Source: UBA1672 sp050633325 | GTDB lineage: Bacteria > Pseudomonadota > Alphaproteobacteria > Micavibrionales > Micavibrionaceae | Reading direction: 5' to 3' | DNA: 64,000 bases | Assembly (NCBI GenBank): GCA_050633325.1 | Contig: JBOEGH010000005.1 | Coordinates: forward strand, 62,001 to 126,000 | Shown here: one piece after another, positions 45,243-53,973 of the stretch | Layout: each line of letters begins with the position of its first letter | Position numbering within the stretch: the first letter of the stretch is position 1 | Made by a program: the position numbers and the translations under genes | The notes under the pieces: generated by a model | Database searches by the model: none | What the model was told of the DNA's origin: nothing | The model's input: only the letters and a program-made list of their open reading frames with translations

Positions 45243-45882
45243 CTAACTTCTTAAACTTCTTCCTGACGCGCTTTATATGCGAATCAACTGTTCTATCATC
45301 AACATATATATTCTCACCATATGCCATATCAATCAACTGATCTCTGTTTCTTACATGACCAGGGCGCATAGCCAATGACTTTACAAGAAGATATTCTGTG
45401 ACAGTAAGGTTAAGGGGTTTACCCTTCCAAGAGCATAAATGACGCGAATCATCTAATATCAAGTGACCATATTCAATATTCTGATCTTCCTTTTGTGTTT
45501 CTATTTCCGACTTCATAAAGTCACGACGACGTAAAAGAACCTTAATACGCTCTATCAAAAGCCTTTGCGAGAAGGGCTTGGTAATGTAATCATCCGCCCC
45601 CATACGCAAGCCAATAACCTGATCCACCTCATCATCCTTAGATGTAAGAAAGATAACAGGTATAGAGCTCTCTTCGCGTAGTTTTGAAAGAACCTCAATC
45701 CCATCCATTCTTGGCATTTTAACATCCAAAATCACAAGAGCAGGATTATTTTCTAAGATAGCATTAAGCCCTGCTTCACCATCATTGAATGTTTCAACAT
45801 TAAACCCCTCAGCCTCCAACGCCATAGACACGGAAAGCAAAATATTACGGTCATCATCTACTAAAAAAATTTTATCTGTCAT
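45181..45882 (-). CDS. chvI: Response regulator ChvI (OmpR family)
   Basis: 233 residues. The receiver domain has DDD (9-11), phospho-acceptor Asp in LVILDVKMPRMDG and the Lys of TSKDDEV. The OmpR-type winged helix has LTVTEYLLVKSLAM and DDRTVDSHIKRVRKKF and ends YGVGYRYKEE. With ChvG it controls envelope, exopolysaccharide and acid responses. It is the upstream gene of the pair, and its last 20 codons are also read in another frame by chvG. Confidence 0.93.
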   Translation of the reverse strand: MTDKIFLVDDDRNILLSVSMALEAEGFNVETFNDGEAGLNAILENNPALVILDVKMPRMDGIEVLSKLREESSIPVIFLTSKDDEVDQVIGLRMGADDYITKPFSQRLLIERIKVLLRRRDFMKSEIETQKEDQNIEYGHLILDDSRHLCSWKGKPLNLTVTEYLLVKSLAMRPGHVRNRDQLIDMAYGENIYVDDRTVDSHIKRVRKKFKKLDDEFDKIETLYGVGYRYKEE

Positions 45883-45925
45883 AATATAAGTATTTCAAAG
45901 TTTACAAGTTATATCAATATATTCG

Positions 45926-47299
45926 TTAAGTTCCACTGATACGTTCCAAGACTTCTCCAGCCAAATAAACAGATCCTGCAACTAATATCTTGGATGATGG
46001 GTTATCTCGTGCAATATCTGATATTGCATCAATGCACCCTTCATTCGCATACACGGGTACATCACCACACATATCTTTTATTTTGTCCTCAACATCGCTT
46101 TTAGTCTGGCTGTTCGGGTCAGAGGATATAGAAACAATATGAAGCGCAGTAATATGAGGAATCAAAGGCGCAAGAAACTGCGCAGAATCTTTGGTATCCA
46201 ACATCCCCATTACCAAATAAATTGGCACTTCACCTTGAGCCCTCCATTGCATCATCTCATTAGCCAAAGCTTCGCCAGCACTATCATTATGCCCTGAGTC
46301 CAGCCAAACTTCACATTCATCAGAAACACCAAGCGCAGTAGCATCAACTTTTTGCAAACGCCCGGGCCAATAAACATTTTGCAAACCTTCTTCTATCGCT
46401 TGATCTTCTACTTTTAAAACAGATCGCACGGAAAACAGAGTAGCCAGAGCAACACCTGCATTTTGCACCTGATGCGCACCATTTAAATTAGGTAAAGGAA
46501 AATCAAATGATTGATCACCAAATATAAAATTCAACCTACCATCAGATGATTTTACGCTCCATTCATCACCACTTTGACAAGAAATTGCACCAGATGAAGC
46601 AATCTGGTCAGACAACACCATTCTAACTGCGCCAGAGATATCTCCTCCCCCCTGATGACCAATCACACAAGGGACAGCATTTTTCATTACCCCTGCTTTT
46701 TCTGCTGCTATATCACGAATATCATTTCCTAAAAAATCGGTATGATCCATTGATATGCGGTTAATAACACTGACAAGTGGATCATCGATAACATTGGTAC
46801 AATCAAGACGACCACCAAGACCGACTTCCAGTAACAAAACATCGGCAGGAACATCTGAAAATGCCTTAAACGCCAAAGCCGTGGTAATTTCAAAAAACGA
46901 AAGAGGCGCACCCTTATTATATTCTAAGGCTTGATCTATAAGCTGCTCTAAATATTTATTATCAATGTCTTTACCTGCAAGGGTTATACGCTCGTTCACA
47001 TTAATTAAATGCGGTGAGGTATAGCAATGCACCCTAAGACCTTGAGCCTGTAATATAGAGCGTAAAATCGCAATTACAGACCCTTTACCATTAGTGCCTG
47101 CAACATGAATAACAGGAGGTAATCTTAATTGAGGGTTACCAAATTCATTCAATAAATCAAGATACTGTCCACGATCCCAATTTACCTTTGAACGAGTGCG
47201 GCGAAGTTGAAATATATTTTCCAACTTATCACGCAATGAATCATCATCATGTCTAAGGTCAGCTTGATGCATATACAGACTTTTCAAATCACCGGACAA
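45926..47299 (-). CDS. folC: Bifunctional dihydrofolate/folylpolyglutamate synthase
   Basis: 457 residues. The P-loop VAGTNGKGSV, SPHLINVNERI, LEVGLGGRLDCTNVI and ISMDHTDFLGND are diagnostic, with the C-terminal DSGHNDSAGEA. It adds glutamate to dihydropteroate and to folates. It ends the long minus-strand unit after accD, starting 15 bases beyond the accD stop. ATG 47299 or an internal ATG at 47272 could be the start. Confidence 0.94.
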   Translation of the reverse strand: MSGDLKSLYMHQADLRHDDDSLRDKLENIFQLRRTRSKVNWDRGQYLDLLNEFGNPQLRLPPVIHVAGTNGKGSVIAILRSILQAQGLRVHCYTSPHLINVNERITLAGKDIDNKYLEQLIDQALEYNKGAPLSFFEITTALAFKAFSDVPADVLLLEVGLGGRLDCTNVIDDPLVSVINRISMDHTDFLGNDIRDIAAEKAGVMKNAVPCVIGHQGGGDISGAVRMVLSDQIASSGAISCQSGDEWSVKSSDGRLNFIFGDQSFDFPLPNLNGAHQVQNAGVALATLFSVRSVLKVEDQAIEEGLQNVYWPGRLQKVDATALGVSDECEVWLDSGHNDSAGEALANEMMQWRAQGEVPIYLVMGMLDTKDSAQFLAPLIPHITALHIVSISSDPNSQTKSDVEDKIKDMCGDVPVYANEGCIDAISDIARDNPSSKILVAGSVYLAGEVLERISGT

Positions 47300-47314
47300 T
47301 ATTTCCGTCAGGAG

Positions 47315-48343
47315 TTAATTGGAAGCAGCCTTTTTTTGGCCTGTAACATCATCACAATTTTGAGATATACCTCTGACTGCGTCTTGTGCTGCTTTAATTT
47401 GAGAAGCAGCCTTTTTGCCACCCTTCTTTCCAGAAGTTTTTTTAGTAACTTTCTTAGCCTTCTTACCAGTGCCATCATAATCAGGATCAACAGGTTTCTT
47501 TGTCAGAATACTAATAATATTAACCACCGTCTCCTTCATCTCTTTACGAGATACAACCATATCAACGATACCATGATCAAGAAGGTACTCAGCAGTTTGG
47601 AAATTCTCAGGCAAGGTTTCACGCACTGTTTCTTCGATAACACGGCGACCGGCAAAACCAATCATAGTACCAGGTTCTGCAATATGAATATCCCCTAACA
47701 TCGCGAATGATGCACTCACACCACCCGTGGTAGGGTCAGTAAGAATAACAATGTATGGAAGCTTTGCGTTTTTAACCATTTCAACGGCAATAATACTACG
47801 TGGCATCTGCATCAATGACAGCATGCCTTCTTGCATACGCGCACCGCCAGATGCAGGTACAGTAATAAATGTTGCTTTTTCTTTTACTGCTATCTCTGCT
47901 GCTCTGACTATTGCTTCACCAACGGCCGCCCCCATAGAGCCACCCATATAACGGAAATTAAATGCAGCGATTACAACTTTCAAACCACCCATCTTTCCGC
48001 TGGCAATAGTAATTGCCTCATCAAGACCGGTTTTTGTTTGCGCCTCTTTAATACGATCAACATAACGCTTACGATCTTTAAATTTAAGCGGATCATGCTC
48101 AACATCAGGTAATTTATGTGACTTGTACTCACCATTATCGAACATCATTTGCAAGCGATCGGCAACAGGCAAGCGCAAGTGATGACCGCAATGATAACAA
48201 ACATTATGGCTTTTATCTAAGTCTCTATGAAACAACATGCCTTCACAAGATGTGCATTTTTGCCACAAGTTATCGGGCACTTCTTTTTGTTCACCAACAA
48301 AAGAGCGGATACGCGGTGGTATCAAGTTAGACAGCCAATTCAT
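47315..48343 (-). CDS. accD: Acetyl-CoA carboxylase carboxyltransferase subunit beta
   Basis: 342 residues. Four-cysteine zinc ribbon (CTSCEGMLFHRDLDKSHNVCYHCGHH), then crotonase-like core with GGSMGAAVGEA, SGGARMQEGMLSLMQM and DPTTGGVSASFAM. The last 50 residues are a Lys/Ala-rich tail, a common extension in alphaproteobacteria. It works with AccA, BCCP and AccC to make malonyl-CoA. The order trpA-accD-folC is the standard one. Confidence 0.96.
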   Translation of the reverse strand: MNWLSNLIPPRIRSFVGEQKEVPDNLWQKCTSCEGMLFHRDLDKSHNVCYHCGHHLRLPVADRLQMMFDNGEYKSHKLPDVEHDPLKFKDRKRYVDRIKEAQTKTGLDEAITIASGKMGGLKVVIAAFNFRYMGGSMGAAVGEAIVRAAEIAVKEKATFITVPASGGARMQEGMLSLMQMPRSIIAVEMVKNAKLPYIVILTDPTTGGVSASFAMLGDIHIAEPGTMIGFAGRRVIEETVRETLPENFQTAEYLLDHGIVDMVVSRKEMKETVVNIISILTKKPVDPDYDGTGKKAKKVTKKTSGKKGGKKAASQIKAAQDAVRGISQNCDDVTGQKKAASN

Positions 48344-48410
48344 TTATACATCCTGATTATTATTAGAACATGATAAATCGCAGAAAACGCACACAGAGTC
48401 AACACTCACC

Positions 48411-49220
48411 TTAATCGGGACGATCACCTAATACACCGGATAAAGATTGAACAAGATTCGTAACTTCTTCCAGATTACCATCGTTTGCGCCTATATCCTT
48501 TACCTTATCAACAATAGATGATCCGACGACAACCGCGTCACCTAAAACCGACATTTCCTGTGCATCACTGGGCGTTTTAATACCAAACCCAATTGCAACA
48601 GGCAGGTCGCTCTTGCTTTTAATCATATCAATATGCGGCTTTAATGCGCTGAGGTCTGCTTTCGCAGTTCCTGTAACACCTGTAATAGAAACATAGTAAA
48701 GAAACCCACTCGCGCCATCTAATACAACAGATAAACGCTCTTCATCAGTTGTCGGAGTAATAAGGCGTATCATATCAATACCGTGCGCATCCGTGAATTT
48801 ACGCAATTGCGCGTCTTCTTCTGGTGGCAAATCAACGATAATCAGTCCATCAACACCTGCATTCTTTGCATCTGTTGCAAAATCTTCAAACCCATAGGAA
48901 TGAAGGGGGTTAGCATAGCCCATAAGAATTATTGGTGTATGATTATTTTCTGCACGAAAATCGCGTACAATCTGTAGAGTTGTGTTCATAGTCGCGCCAG
49001 ATTTAAGAGCACGTTGCCCCGCATGTTGAATAGTAAGCCCATCAGCCGCGGGATCAGTAAAAGGCATTCCTATTTCAATTAAATCCGCACCCGCATCAGG
49101 CAGAGATTTAAGAACGGCGAGGCTATTTTCCAAATCAGGATCACCTGCCATAATAAAAGTAACAAGAGCCTTACGATTTGATGTCTTTAAGGACTCAAAC
49201 TTTTTTTTAATTCTACTCAT
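48411..49220 (-). CDS. trpA: Tryptophan synthase alpha chain
   Basis: 269 residues. FIMAGDPDLENS, IGMPFTDPAADGLTIQ with the catalytic Glu/Asp region, VDGLIIVDLPPEE and VAIGFGIKTP are all conserved. It cleaves indole-3-glycerol phosphate and passes indole to TrpB. Its ATG overlaps the stop of the upstream effector-binding-domain gene by four bases, rather than following trpB directly. Confidence 0.96.
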   Translation of the reverse strand: MSRIKKKFESLKTSNRKALVTFIMAGDPDLENSLAVLKSLPDAGADLIEIGMPFTDPAADGLTIQHAGQRALKSGATMNTTLQIVRDFRAENNHTPIILMGYANPLHSYGFEDFATDAKNAGVDGLIIVDLPPEEDAQLRKFTDAHGIDMIRLITPTTDEERLSVVLDGASGFLYYVSITGVTGTAKADLSALKPHIDMIKSKSDLPVAIGFGIKTPSDAQEMSVLGDAVVVGSSIVDKVKDIGANDGNLEEVTNLVQSLSGVLGDRPD

Positions 49221-49690
49221 ACATTCACACCAATTGCGACCAAAACTTCATGCACGCCCTCTTCAAAGAAACGCTTTCCATATACTTCAAAGTCTGTTTC
49301 AAATTTTCTATCCAGATCACTTTGCCAAACTGCTGTCCACGTTTCCACCAATGCCTTTGGTTGCTCGCCAATTGCGCCCATCATCGCGTAATCAGCCCCC
49401 TTAACCTCTACATGGTGTAAATGGTTTTTCATTTGCGGCTCACCATCAATCTTATAACCAATTGTCAAACGATATGGCTTTGTATGGTCGCCTTCATAAT
49501 CACTGTAAACCGCGTAAATAACATCATCCACACGATTAGGAATGTCTTGACCTACGCTCTGCTCAAAGAAATTTTGCCACAGCGCATTAATTTCCTCACT
49601 AGCAGTTTCATTATCCGTAACCATAGAAAGGCCGACAACGGAAAAACCGTCAATTTTCTCTAAACCTGCTTTAACTTCGTAATCATTCAT
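49217..49690 (-). CDS. GyrI-like/AraC-type effector-binding domain protein inside the trp operon
   Basis: 157 residues, a stand-alone small-molecule-binding domain of the BmrR/AraC-effector or GyrI type with no DNA-binding part. It opens YEVKAGLEKIDGFSVVGLS. Then come DDVIYAVYSDYEGDHTKPYRLTIGYKID, VKGADYAMMGAIGEQPKALVETWTAVWQ, and ETDFEVYGKRF with the conserved acidic residue expected at the ligand site. It overlaps trpB by four bases upstream and trpA by four bases downstream, so all three are translated together. The ligand is unknown. An indole- or tryptophan-related role is suggested only by location. Confidence 0.82.
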   Translation of the reverse strand: MNDYEVKAGLEKIDGFSVVGLSMVTDNETASEEINALWQNFFEQSVGQDIPNRVDDVIYAVYSDYEGDHTKPYRLTIGYKIDGEPQMKNHLHHVEVKGADYAMMGAIGEQPKALVETWTAVWQSDLDRKFETDFEVYGKRFFEEGVHEVLVAIGVNV

Positions 49691-50895
49691 ATTTCAACAC
49701 CAAGTTTATTTGCGACTGTATAAATATCCTTATCACCACGGCCGCTAAGGTTCAAAACCATTATATGATCCGATGGTAAATCACCCGCAATCTTCAACAC
49801 ATGTGCATAAGCATGCGCAGATTCAAGTGCAGGTATAATACCCTCTAACTTAGCGCATAACTGGAACGCTTCTAATGCTTCATCATCTGTAATACTGACG
49901 TAATCAACGCGTTTTTGATCAAACAGCCACGCGTGCTCAGGCCCGATACCAGGGTAATCCAAACCCGCAGAAATAGAATGTGCTTCTTGAATTTGTCCAT
50001 CATCATCTTGCAAGAAATACGTTTGCATCCCATGCAAAATACCGGCACGACCACCCGCCAAGCTAGCCGCATTTTTATCAGTATCAACACCCATTCCGGC
50101 GGCCTCGACACCAATCAATCCAACATCTGCATCGTCCAAGAATGGATGGAAAATACCCATCGCATTTGATCCACCACCGATACAAGCAACGATAGAATCA
50201 GGCAATCGCCCTTCGCGATCCACCATTTGTTCTTTCGTTTCCTTACCGATTACAGATTGGAAATCACGAACCATAGCCGGAAAAGGGTGTGGCCCCCCCA
50301 CTGTTCCAATCAAATAATATGTATCATGAACATTCGTCACCCAATCTCGCATTGCCTCATTCATTGCATCTTTTAACGATTGTGATCCTGCGGTAACCGA
50401 TACCACCTCCGCACCAAGTAACTTCATACGAAATACGTTAGGGGCCTGACGCTCAACATCTTTTGCACCCATAAACACAGTACAAGGAATATCAAACAAC
50501 GCACAAACCGTTGCCGTTGCAACGCCATGCTGGCCTGCACCAGTTTCTGCAATAATACGTGTTTTACCCATTCTTTTGGCAAGCAATGCCTGACCAATAC
50601 AATGGTTAATTTTATGCGCACCTGTATGGTTCAACTCTTCACGTTTGAAATAGACCTTTGCGCCACCCAAATGCTTTGTGGTTTTTTCTGCAAAATAAAG
50701 CGGTGAAGGACGACCAATATAATTATTAGCCAGATCATCAAACTCTGCCCAAAAGTCAGGATCAGCCTTTGCCAAGTTCCATGCTTTTTCCACTGACAAT
50801 ATAAGAGGCATAAGCGTTTCCGCGACATACCTTCCACCATATTGTCCAAAATGCCCAAAACTGTCAGGCTGATTTTTATAAGAATTAACTGTCAT
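49687..50895 (-). CDS. trpB: Tryptophan synthase beta chain
   Basis: 402 residues from ATG 50895, eight bases after the trpF stop; the frame extends to 50925 without a better start. GGRYVAETLMP, the PLP lysine in LNHTGAHKINH, AETGAGQHGVATA, GSNAMGIFHPF and LSGRGDKD are all present. It condenses indole with serine. Overlaps the effector-domain gene by four bases. Confidence 0.96.
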   Translation of the reverse strand: MTVNSYKNQPDSFGHFGQYGGRYVAETLMPLILSVEKAWNLAKADPDFWAEFDDLANNYIGRPSPLYFAEKTTKHLGGAKVYFKREELNHTGAHKINHCIGQALLAKRMGKTRIIAETGAGQHGVATATVCALFDIPCTVFMGAKDVERQAPNVFRMKLLGAEVVSVTAGSQSLKDAMNEAMRDWVTNVHDTYYLIGTVGGPHPFPAMVRDFQSVIGKETKEQMVDREGRLPDSIVACIGGGSNAMGIFHPFLDDADVGLIGVEAAGMGVDTDKNAASLAGGRAGILHGMQTYFLQDDDGQIQEAHSISAGLDYPGIGPEHAWLFDQKRVDYVSITDDEALEAFQLCAKLEGIIPALESAHAYAHVLKIAGDLPSDHIMVLNLSGRGDKDIYTVANKLGVEI

Positions 50896-50902
50896 GCTCG
50901 CT

Positions 50903-51559
50903 TTATAGCGCTTTAACGGCCGCAAGAAAAGAACTGATTTTCCCTAAATCTTTTTCACCGCGCACCGCCTCAACCCCAGAAGATACATCGACCGCATTAG
51001 GCGCCAATATCATCAGGGCATCACCAACATTATCTGTGTGCAATCCACCTGACAGCATCCAAGGTTTTGAAAAAGACCTATCTTTCAAAATGTTCCAATC
51101 AAAACTATGCCCTGTACCACCGGGAACATCACTGTTTTTAGGTGGTTTTGCGTCAAATAATAACCAATCAACTAACCCCTCATAGTCACTTACTACGTCA
51201 AGGTCAGAAACATCGCTAACTGGGAATGCCTTAATAATTGGTAACGCATATTTTTCTTTAATTTCTAAAACCCTATCCGGTATTTCATTGCCATGTAATT
51301 GAATCATATCCAACTGAACATGACCTGTTACCGCATCCAATTGCTCATCTGTAGGGTCTACAAACAAACCTACACTTCGCACACCTGTTGGCAACATTAA
51401 GGCAAGCTCCTTTGCCGTATCGATTGCTACATGACGTGGGGATGGCGGGAAAAACACAAAGCCAACAAATCGCGCGCCATCGTGCACCGCCGACTTCAAG
51501 GCTTCCGGGGTTTTAATACCACATATCTTCGTCGTAATTTTCTTAACCGATCCAACCAT
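50903..51559 (-). CDS. trpF: Phosphoribosylanthranilate isomerase
   Basis: 218 residues. KICGIKTPEAL holds the catalytic cysteine, with GFVFFPPSPRHV, IQLHGNE, LFDAKPP, GGTGHSFDW and SSGVEAVRGEKD as expected. Third pathway-specific step of tryptophan synthesis. Its ATG shares one base with the stop of the upstream membrane-protein gene (TAATG), so the two are coupled. Confidence 0.95.
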   Translation of the reverse strand: MVGSVKKITTKICGIKTPEALKSAVHDGARFVGFVFFPPSPRHVAIDTAKELALMLPTGVRSVGLFVDPTDEQLDAVTGHVQLDMIQLHGNEIPDRVLEIKEKYALPIIKAFPVSDVSDLDVVSDYEGLVDWLLFDAKPPKNSDVPGGTGHSFDWNILKDRSFSKPWMLSGGLHTDNVGDALMILAPNAVDVSSGVEAVRGEKDLGKISSFLAAVKAL

Positions 51560-52461
51560 TACACTGATTTATTCTGCATCGCATGCTGAAAGTAATTAGA
51601 TAAAACAGTAACACCTAAAACCGTAAATATTGGCTGGAATATAAAAACAGCAATAACACTCATAACAGGTTGGCCAACCATTTGCTCATACATACTACGC
51701 ACCAAATCAGATGTCATTTGGTCACCGTACCAATCTTGAGCTAAACTTGCCGCTACACTTCCAATAATAAGAGCCACCAGCGCATATACAATCGCAACCA
51801 ATATACAGGAACGCATCATTGCAAACAAAAATTTAAAGAAATAACCATTGGTCAATTGAAAAGAAGAGATTAAAGAAACATTAGAATCTAATGCCTTGGC
51901 AGGGAAATAAAAGCTCACCTTAAAAAATAAATAAGGAAATATAACTGACAATAAAATAACCAACCATATATCTATTTTGAATAAATAAACCATCAAAAAA
52001 GGCAGTATTGTACCCATAACCGTCCACATAATTACAAACTCTATTTCATGCTTTTTAGGATTCAAGAACGACATAGACGTGTAATTATTCCTTCCCAATA
52101 GAACCAATCTGTGCCAACCAACCGCAACCACGGCAAAGCAATATCCAACACCTATTTGAAACGCAAAGGACACCCATGTTAAAGGGTTACCATATGAATG
52201 ACCCTGAATATTAGCCATCAGCTCCTTTACATCAGACATAGTTTCAGGCTGTTTAACATCACGCAAATATTCCACTGCATCAAGATTTAGTAAATATTGC
52301 ACATACGAATTTACTAATACAAATAATATCAAAAATGGTAAAACTGACTTCATCAACTGAATAAGTTCATCCCTGTGATCTTCTACAAAATCACGAACAT
52401 TTCCAGAAGTTTCCTTGGGTGACAGTGTGGGCGTAAAATACATAAATTTATCCTTAACCAA
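51559..52461 (-). CDS. Multi-pass membrane protein of unknown function, between pyrF and trpF
   Basis: 300 residues with about six hydrophobic spans: about 40-58, 105-120, 148-163, 168-188, 215-245 and 275-295. An N-terminal cytosolic stretch contains SPKETSGNVRDFVEDHRDELI. No family recognised; glycerophosphodiesterase-type membrane domains and other YIP1-like proteins have similar layouts, but I would not assign one. It begins three bases after the pyrF stop and overlaps trpF by one base, so it is translated with both. Confidence 0.75.
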   Translation of the reverse strand: MVKDKFMYFTPTLSPKETSGNVRDFVEDHRDELIQLMKSVLPFLILFVLVNSYVQYLLNLDAVEYLRDVKQPETMSDVKELMANIQGHSYGNPLTWVSFAFQIGVGYCFAVVAVGWHRLVLLGRNNYTSMSFLNPKKHEIEFVIMWTVMGTILPFLMVYLFKIDIWLVILLSVIFPYLFFKVSFYFPAKALDSNVSLISSFQLTNGYFFKFLFAMMRSCILVAIVYALVALIIGSVAASLAQDWYGDQMTSDLVRSMYEQMVGQPVMSVIAVFIFQPIFTVLGVTVLSNYFQHAMQNKSV

Positions 52462-52464
52462 TAA

Positions 52465-53157
52465 TTACAATTCAGCCAATATATCATGTGCCGCCTGTGC
52501 AGGATCAGCGGCACCAGTGATAGGACGGCCTATAACCAAATGCGTTGCCCCCGCGTCAAGTGCATCTGCCGGCGTCATGATACGCTTTTGATCGCCTTGC
52601 GCGCTTCCCTTTGGGCGAATACCCGGAACCATTAATGAAAAATCATCGTCACATACACTACGTAGATGTGCAATTTCATGTGCCGAGCACACCACACCAT
52701 CCAAACCAGAGTTTTGCGTTAACAAGGCCATCTTTTCAACCTGTGACGCAACATCATCACCGCCATAACCGATATCAGATATGGCTTTATGATCCAAGGA
52801 GGTCAATATCGTTACTGCCAATAACTTCGTATCACTACCGCAAGCATCCTTTGCCGCGCGCATCATTTCTGCACCGCCAGATGCATGTACATTCAAGTAA
52901 GCTGGCGCAAAATTATTACAGATTCCGCGCACTGCACCCGCAACAGTATTAGGAATATCGTGGAATTTTAGATCAATAAACAAATGCGCTTCCGGGCAAG
53001 ATTTCAGTACACGATCAATTCCTTGAGGTCCAAAATTATTAAAAAATTCAAGCCCAAGCTTTATACCACCTGTAACAGGTGCAATCTGCGCAGACAAATC
53101 ACAAGCACGATCAAGGTCATCTGTATCAATCGCACAGAATATTTTAGGTGTAGACAT
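52465..53157 (-). CDS. pyrF: Orotidine 5'-phosphate decarboxylase
   Basis: 230 residues. The catalytic DLKFHDIPNTV (Asp-Lys...Asp pair), KLGLEFFNNFG, VPGIRPKG and VIGRPITGA are present. Last step of UMP synthesis. Follows lapA by 12 bases and is followed by the membrane protein after three. Confidence 0.95.
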   Translation of the reverse strand: MSTPKIFCAIDTDDLDRACDLSAQIAPVTGGIKLGLEFFNNFGPQGIDRVLKSCPEAHLFIDLKFHDIPNTVAGAVRGICNNFAPAYLNVHASGGAEMMRAAKDACGSDTKLLAVTILTSLDHKAISDIGYGGDDVASQVEKMALLTQNSGLDGVVCSAHEIAHLRSVCDDDFSLMVPGIRPKGSAQGDQKRIMTPADALDAGATHLVIGRPITGAADPAQAAHDILAEL

Positions 53158-53169
53158 AACGTAACTCTC

Positions 53170-53508
53170 TTATTTTACAGGTAAGGCAGGGAATATATCC
53201 GTTGCAGGAATTCCACTGTGAAGCTTATCTTCCTTCAAACGATTTACTTCATTTTCAAGAAGTTTAATTTCTCTTTTCTGTTGGCGCCTTTCTTTACGAA
53301 GTCGCCCTGAATTAAGCCACACCAAACAACCACCGAAAATAAAACCTAATGCTAGAGAAACTAATATCACAATATAAACAGGCAATATCAAAGAGAAATC
53401 ATCGGACAAAGGATTCCATGTAATAGAAACATCACCACGATTCATAACCGCAAATGTTGCAACACAAAGCGTAGTAACAATTCCAACAATAAATCTGACA
53501 ACAATCAT
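53170..53508 (-). CDS. lapA: LapA-domain membrane protein
   Basis: 112 residues. Two membrane helices (about 3-21 and 42-64) are followed by a coiled coil (NSGRLRKERRQQKREIKLLENEVNRLKED), the LapA/YciS layout. In E. coli the homologue acts with LapB in control of LpxC and hence lipopolysaccharide amount. LapB is not in the window. It lies three bases after the ihfB stop. Confidence 0.8.
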   Translation of the reverse strand: MIVVRFIVGIVTTLCVATFAVMNRGDVSITWNPLSDDFSLILPVYIVILVSLALGFIFGGCLVWLNSGRLRKERRQQKREIKLLENEVNRLKEDKLHSGIPATDIFPALPVK

Positions 53509-53511
53509 TTG

Positions 53512-53793
53512 TTAGTTACCGTTTAGCTTTTCACGCAATGCCTTACCAGTTTTAAAGAATGGAAGTTTTTTTGCATCCACCTGAACAGTCTCTCCAGTGC
53601 GAGGATTACGGCCAACACGCGCATCACGATGCTTTACTGAAAAAGCGCCAAAACCACGTAATTCGACACGATCACCATTAGCCAAAGCATCTGAAATCTC
53701 ATTAAAAACAGTTTCCACTATTTTTTCGATATCACGCAAATATAAATGCGGATTTAAATCGGCTAAACGCTGTATCAATTCTGATTTTGTCAT
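53512..53793 (-). CDS. ihfB: Integration host factor subunit beta
   Basis: 93 residues from ATG 53793; GAGGTG precedes it. The open frame runs to 53805 but MTKSEL is the family start. LRGFGAFSVKHRDARVGRNPRTGE is the DNA-bending arm with the intercalating proline. It pairs with IhfA. Between rpsA and lapA as is usual in the class. Confidence 0.95.
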   Translation of the reverse strand: MTKSELIQRLADLNPHLYLRDIEKIVETVFNEISDALANGDRVELRGFGAFSVKHRDARVGRNPRTGETVQVDAKKLPFFKTGKALREKLNGN

Positions 53794-53922
53794 ATCGAAA
53801 CACACCTCTTTTTAAACAAAAGAATTATAATTAAACTCGGATACCACTAGATTGCATTATTAGAGCATACGCGTCAAGCAAAACGCATTGATAAAAAACA
53901 CTTTTTTACAAATAAAGCGCAG

Positions 53923-53953
53923 AAAAAAAGCCGACAACAATGCCGGCTTTTTA
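53923..53953 (-). terminator. Rho-independent terminator of rpsA
   Basis: AAAAAGCCG (53925-53933) and CGGCTTTTT (53944-53952) are perfect complements, with a ten-base loop. Reading the minus strand it lies 22 bases after the rpsA stop and ends in a run of T. The stem is symmetrical and could also work on the other strand. ihfB therefore needs its own promoter or readthrough. Confidence 0.82.
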
Positions 53954-53973
53954 CAAAAAAATTCAAAACAATA

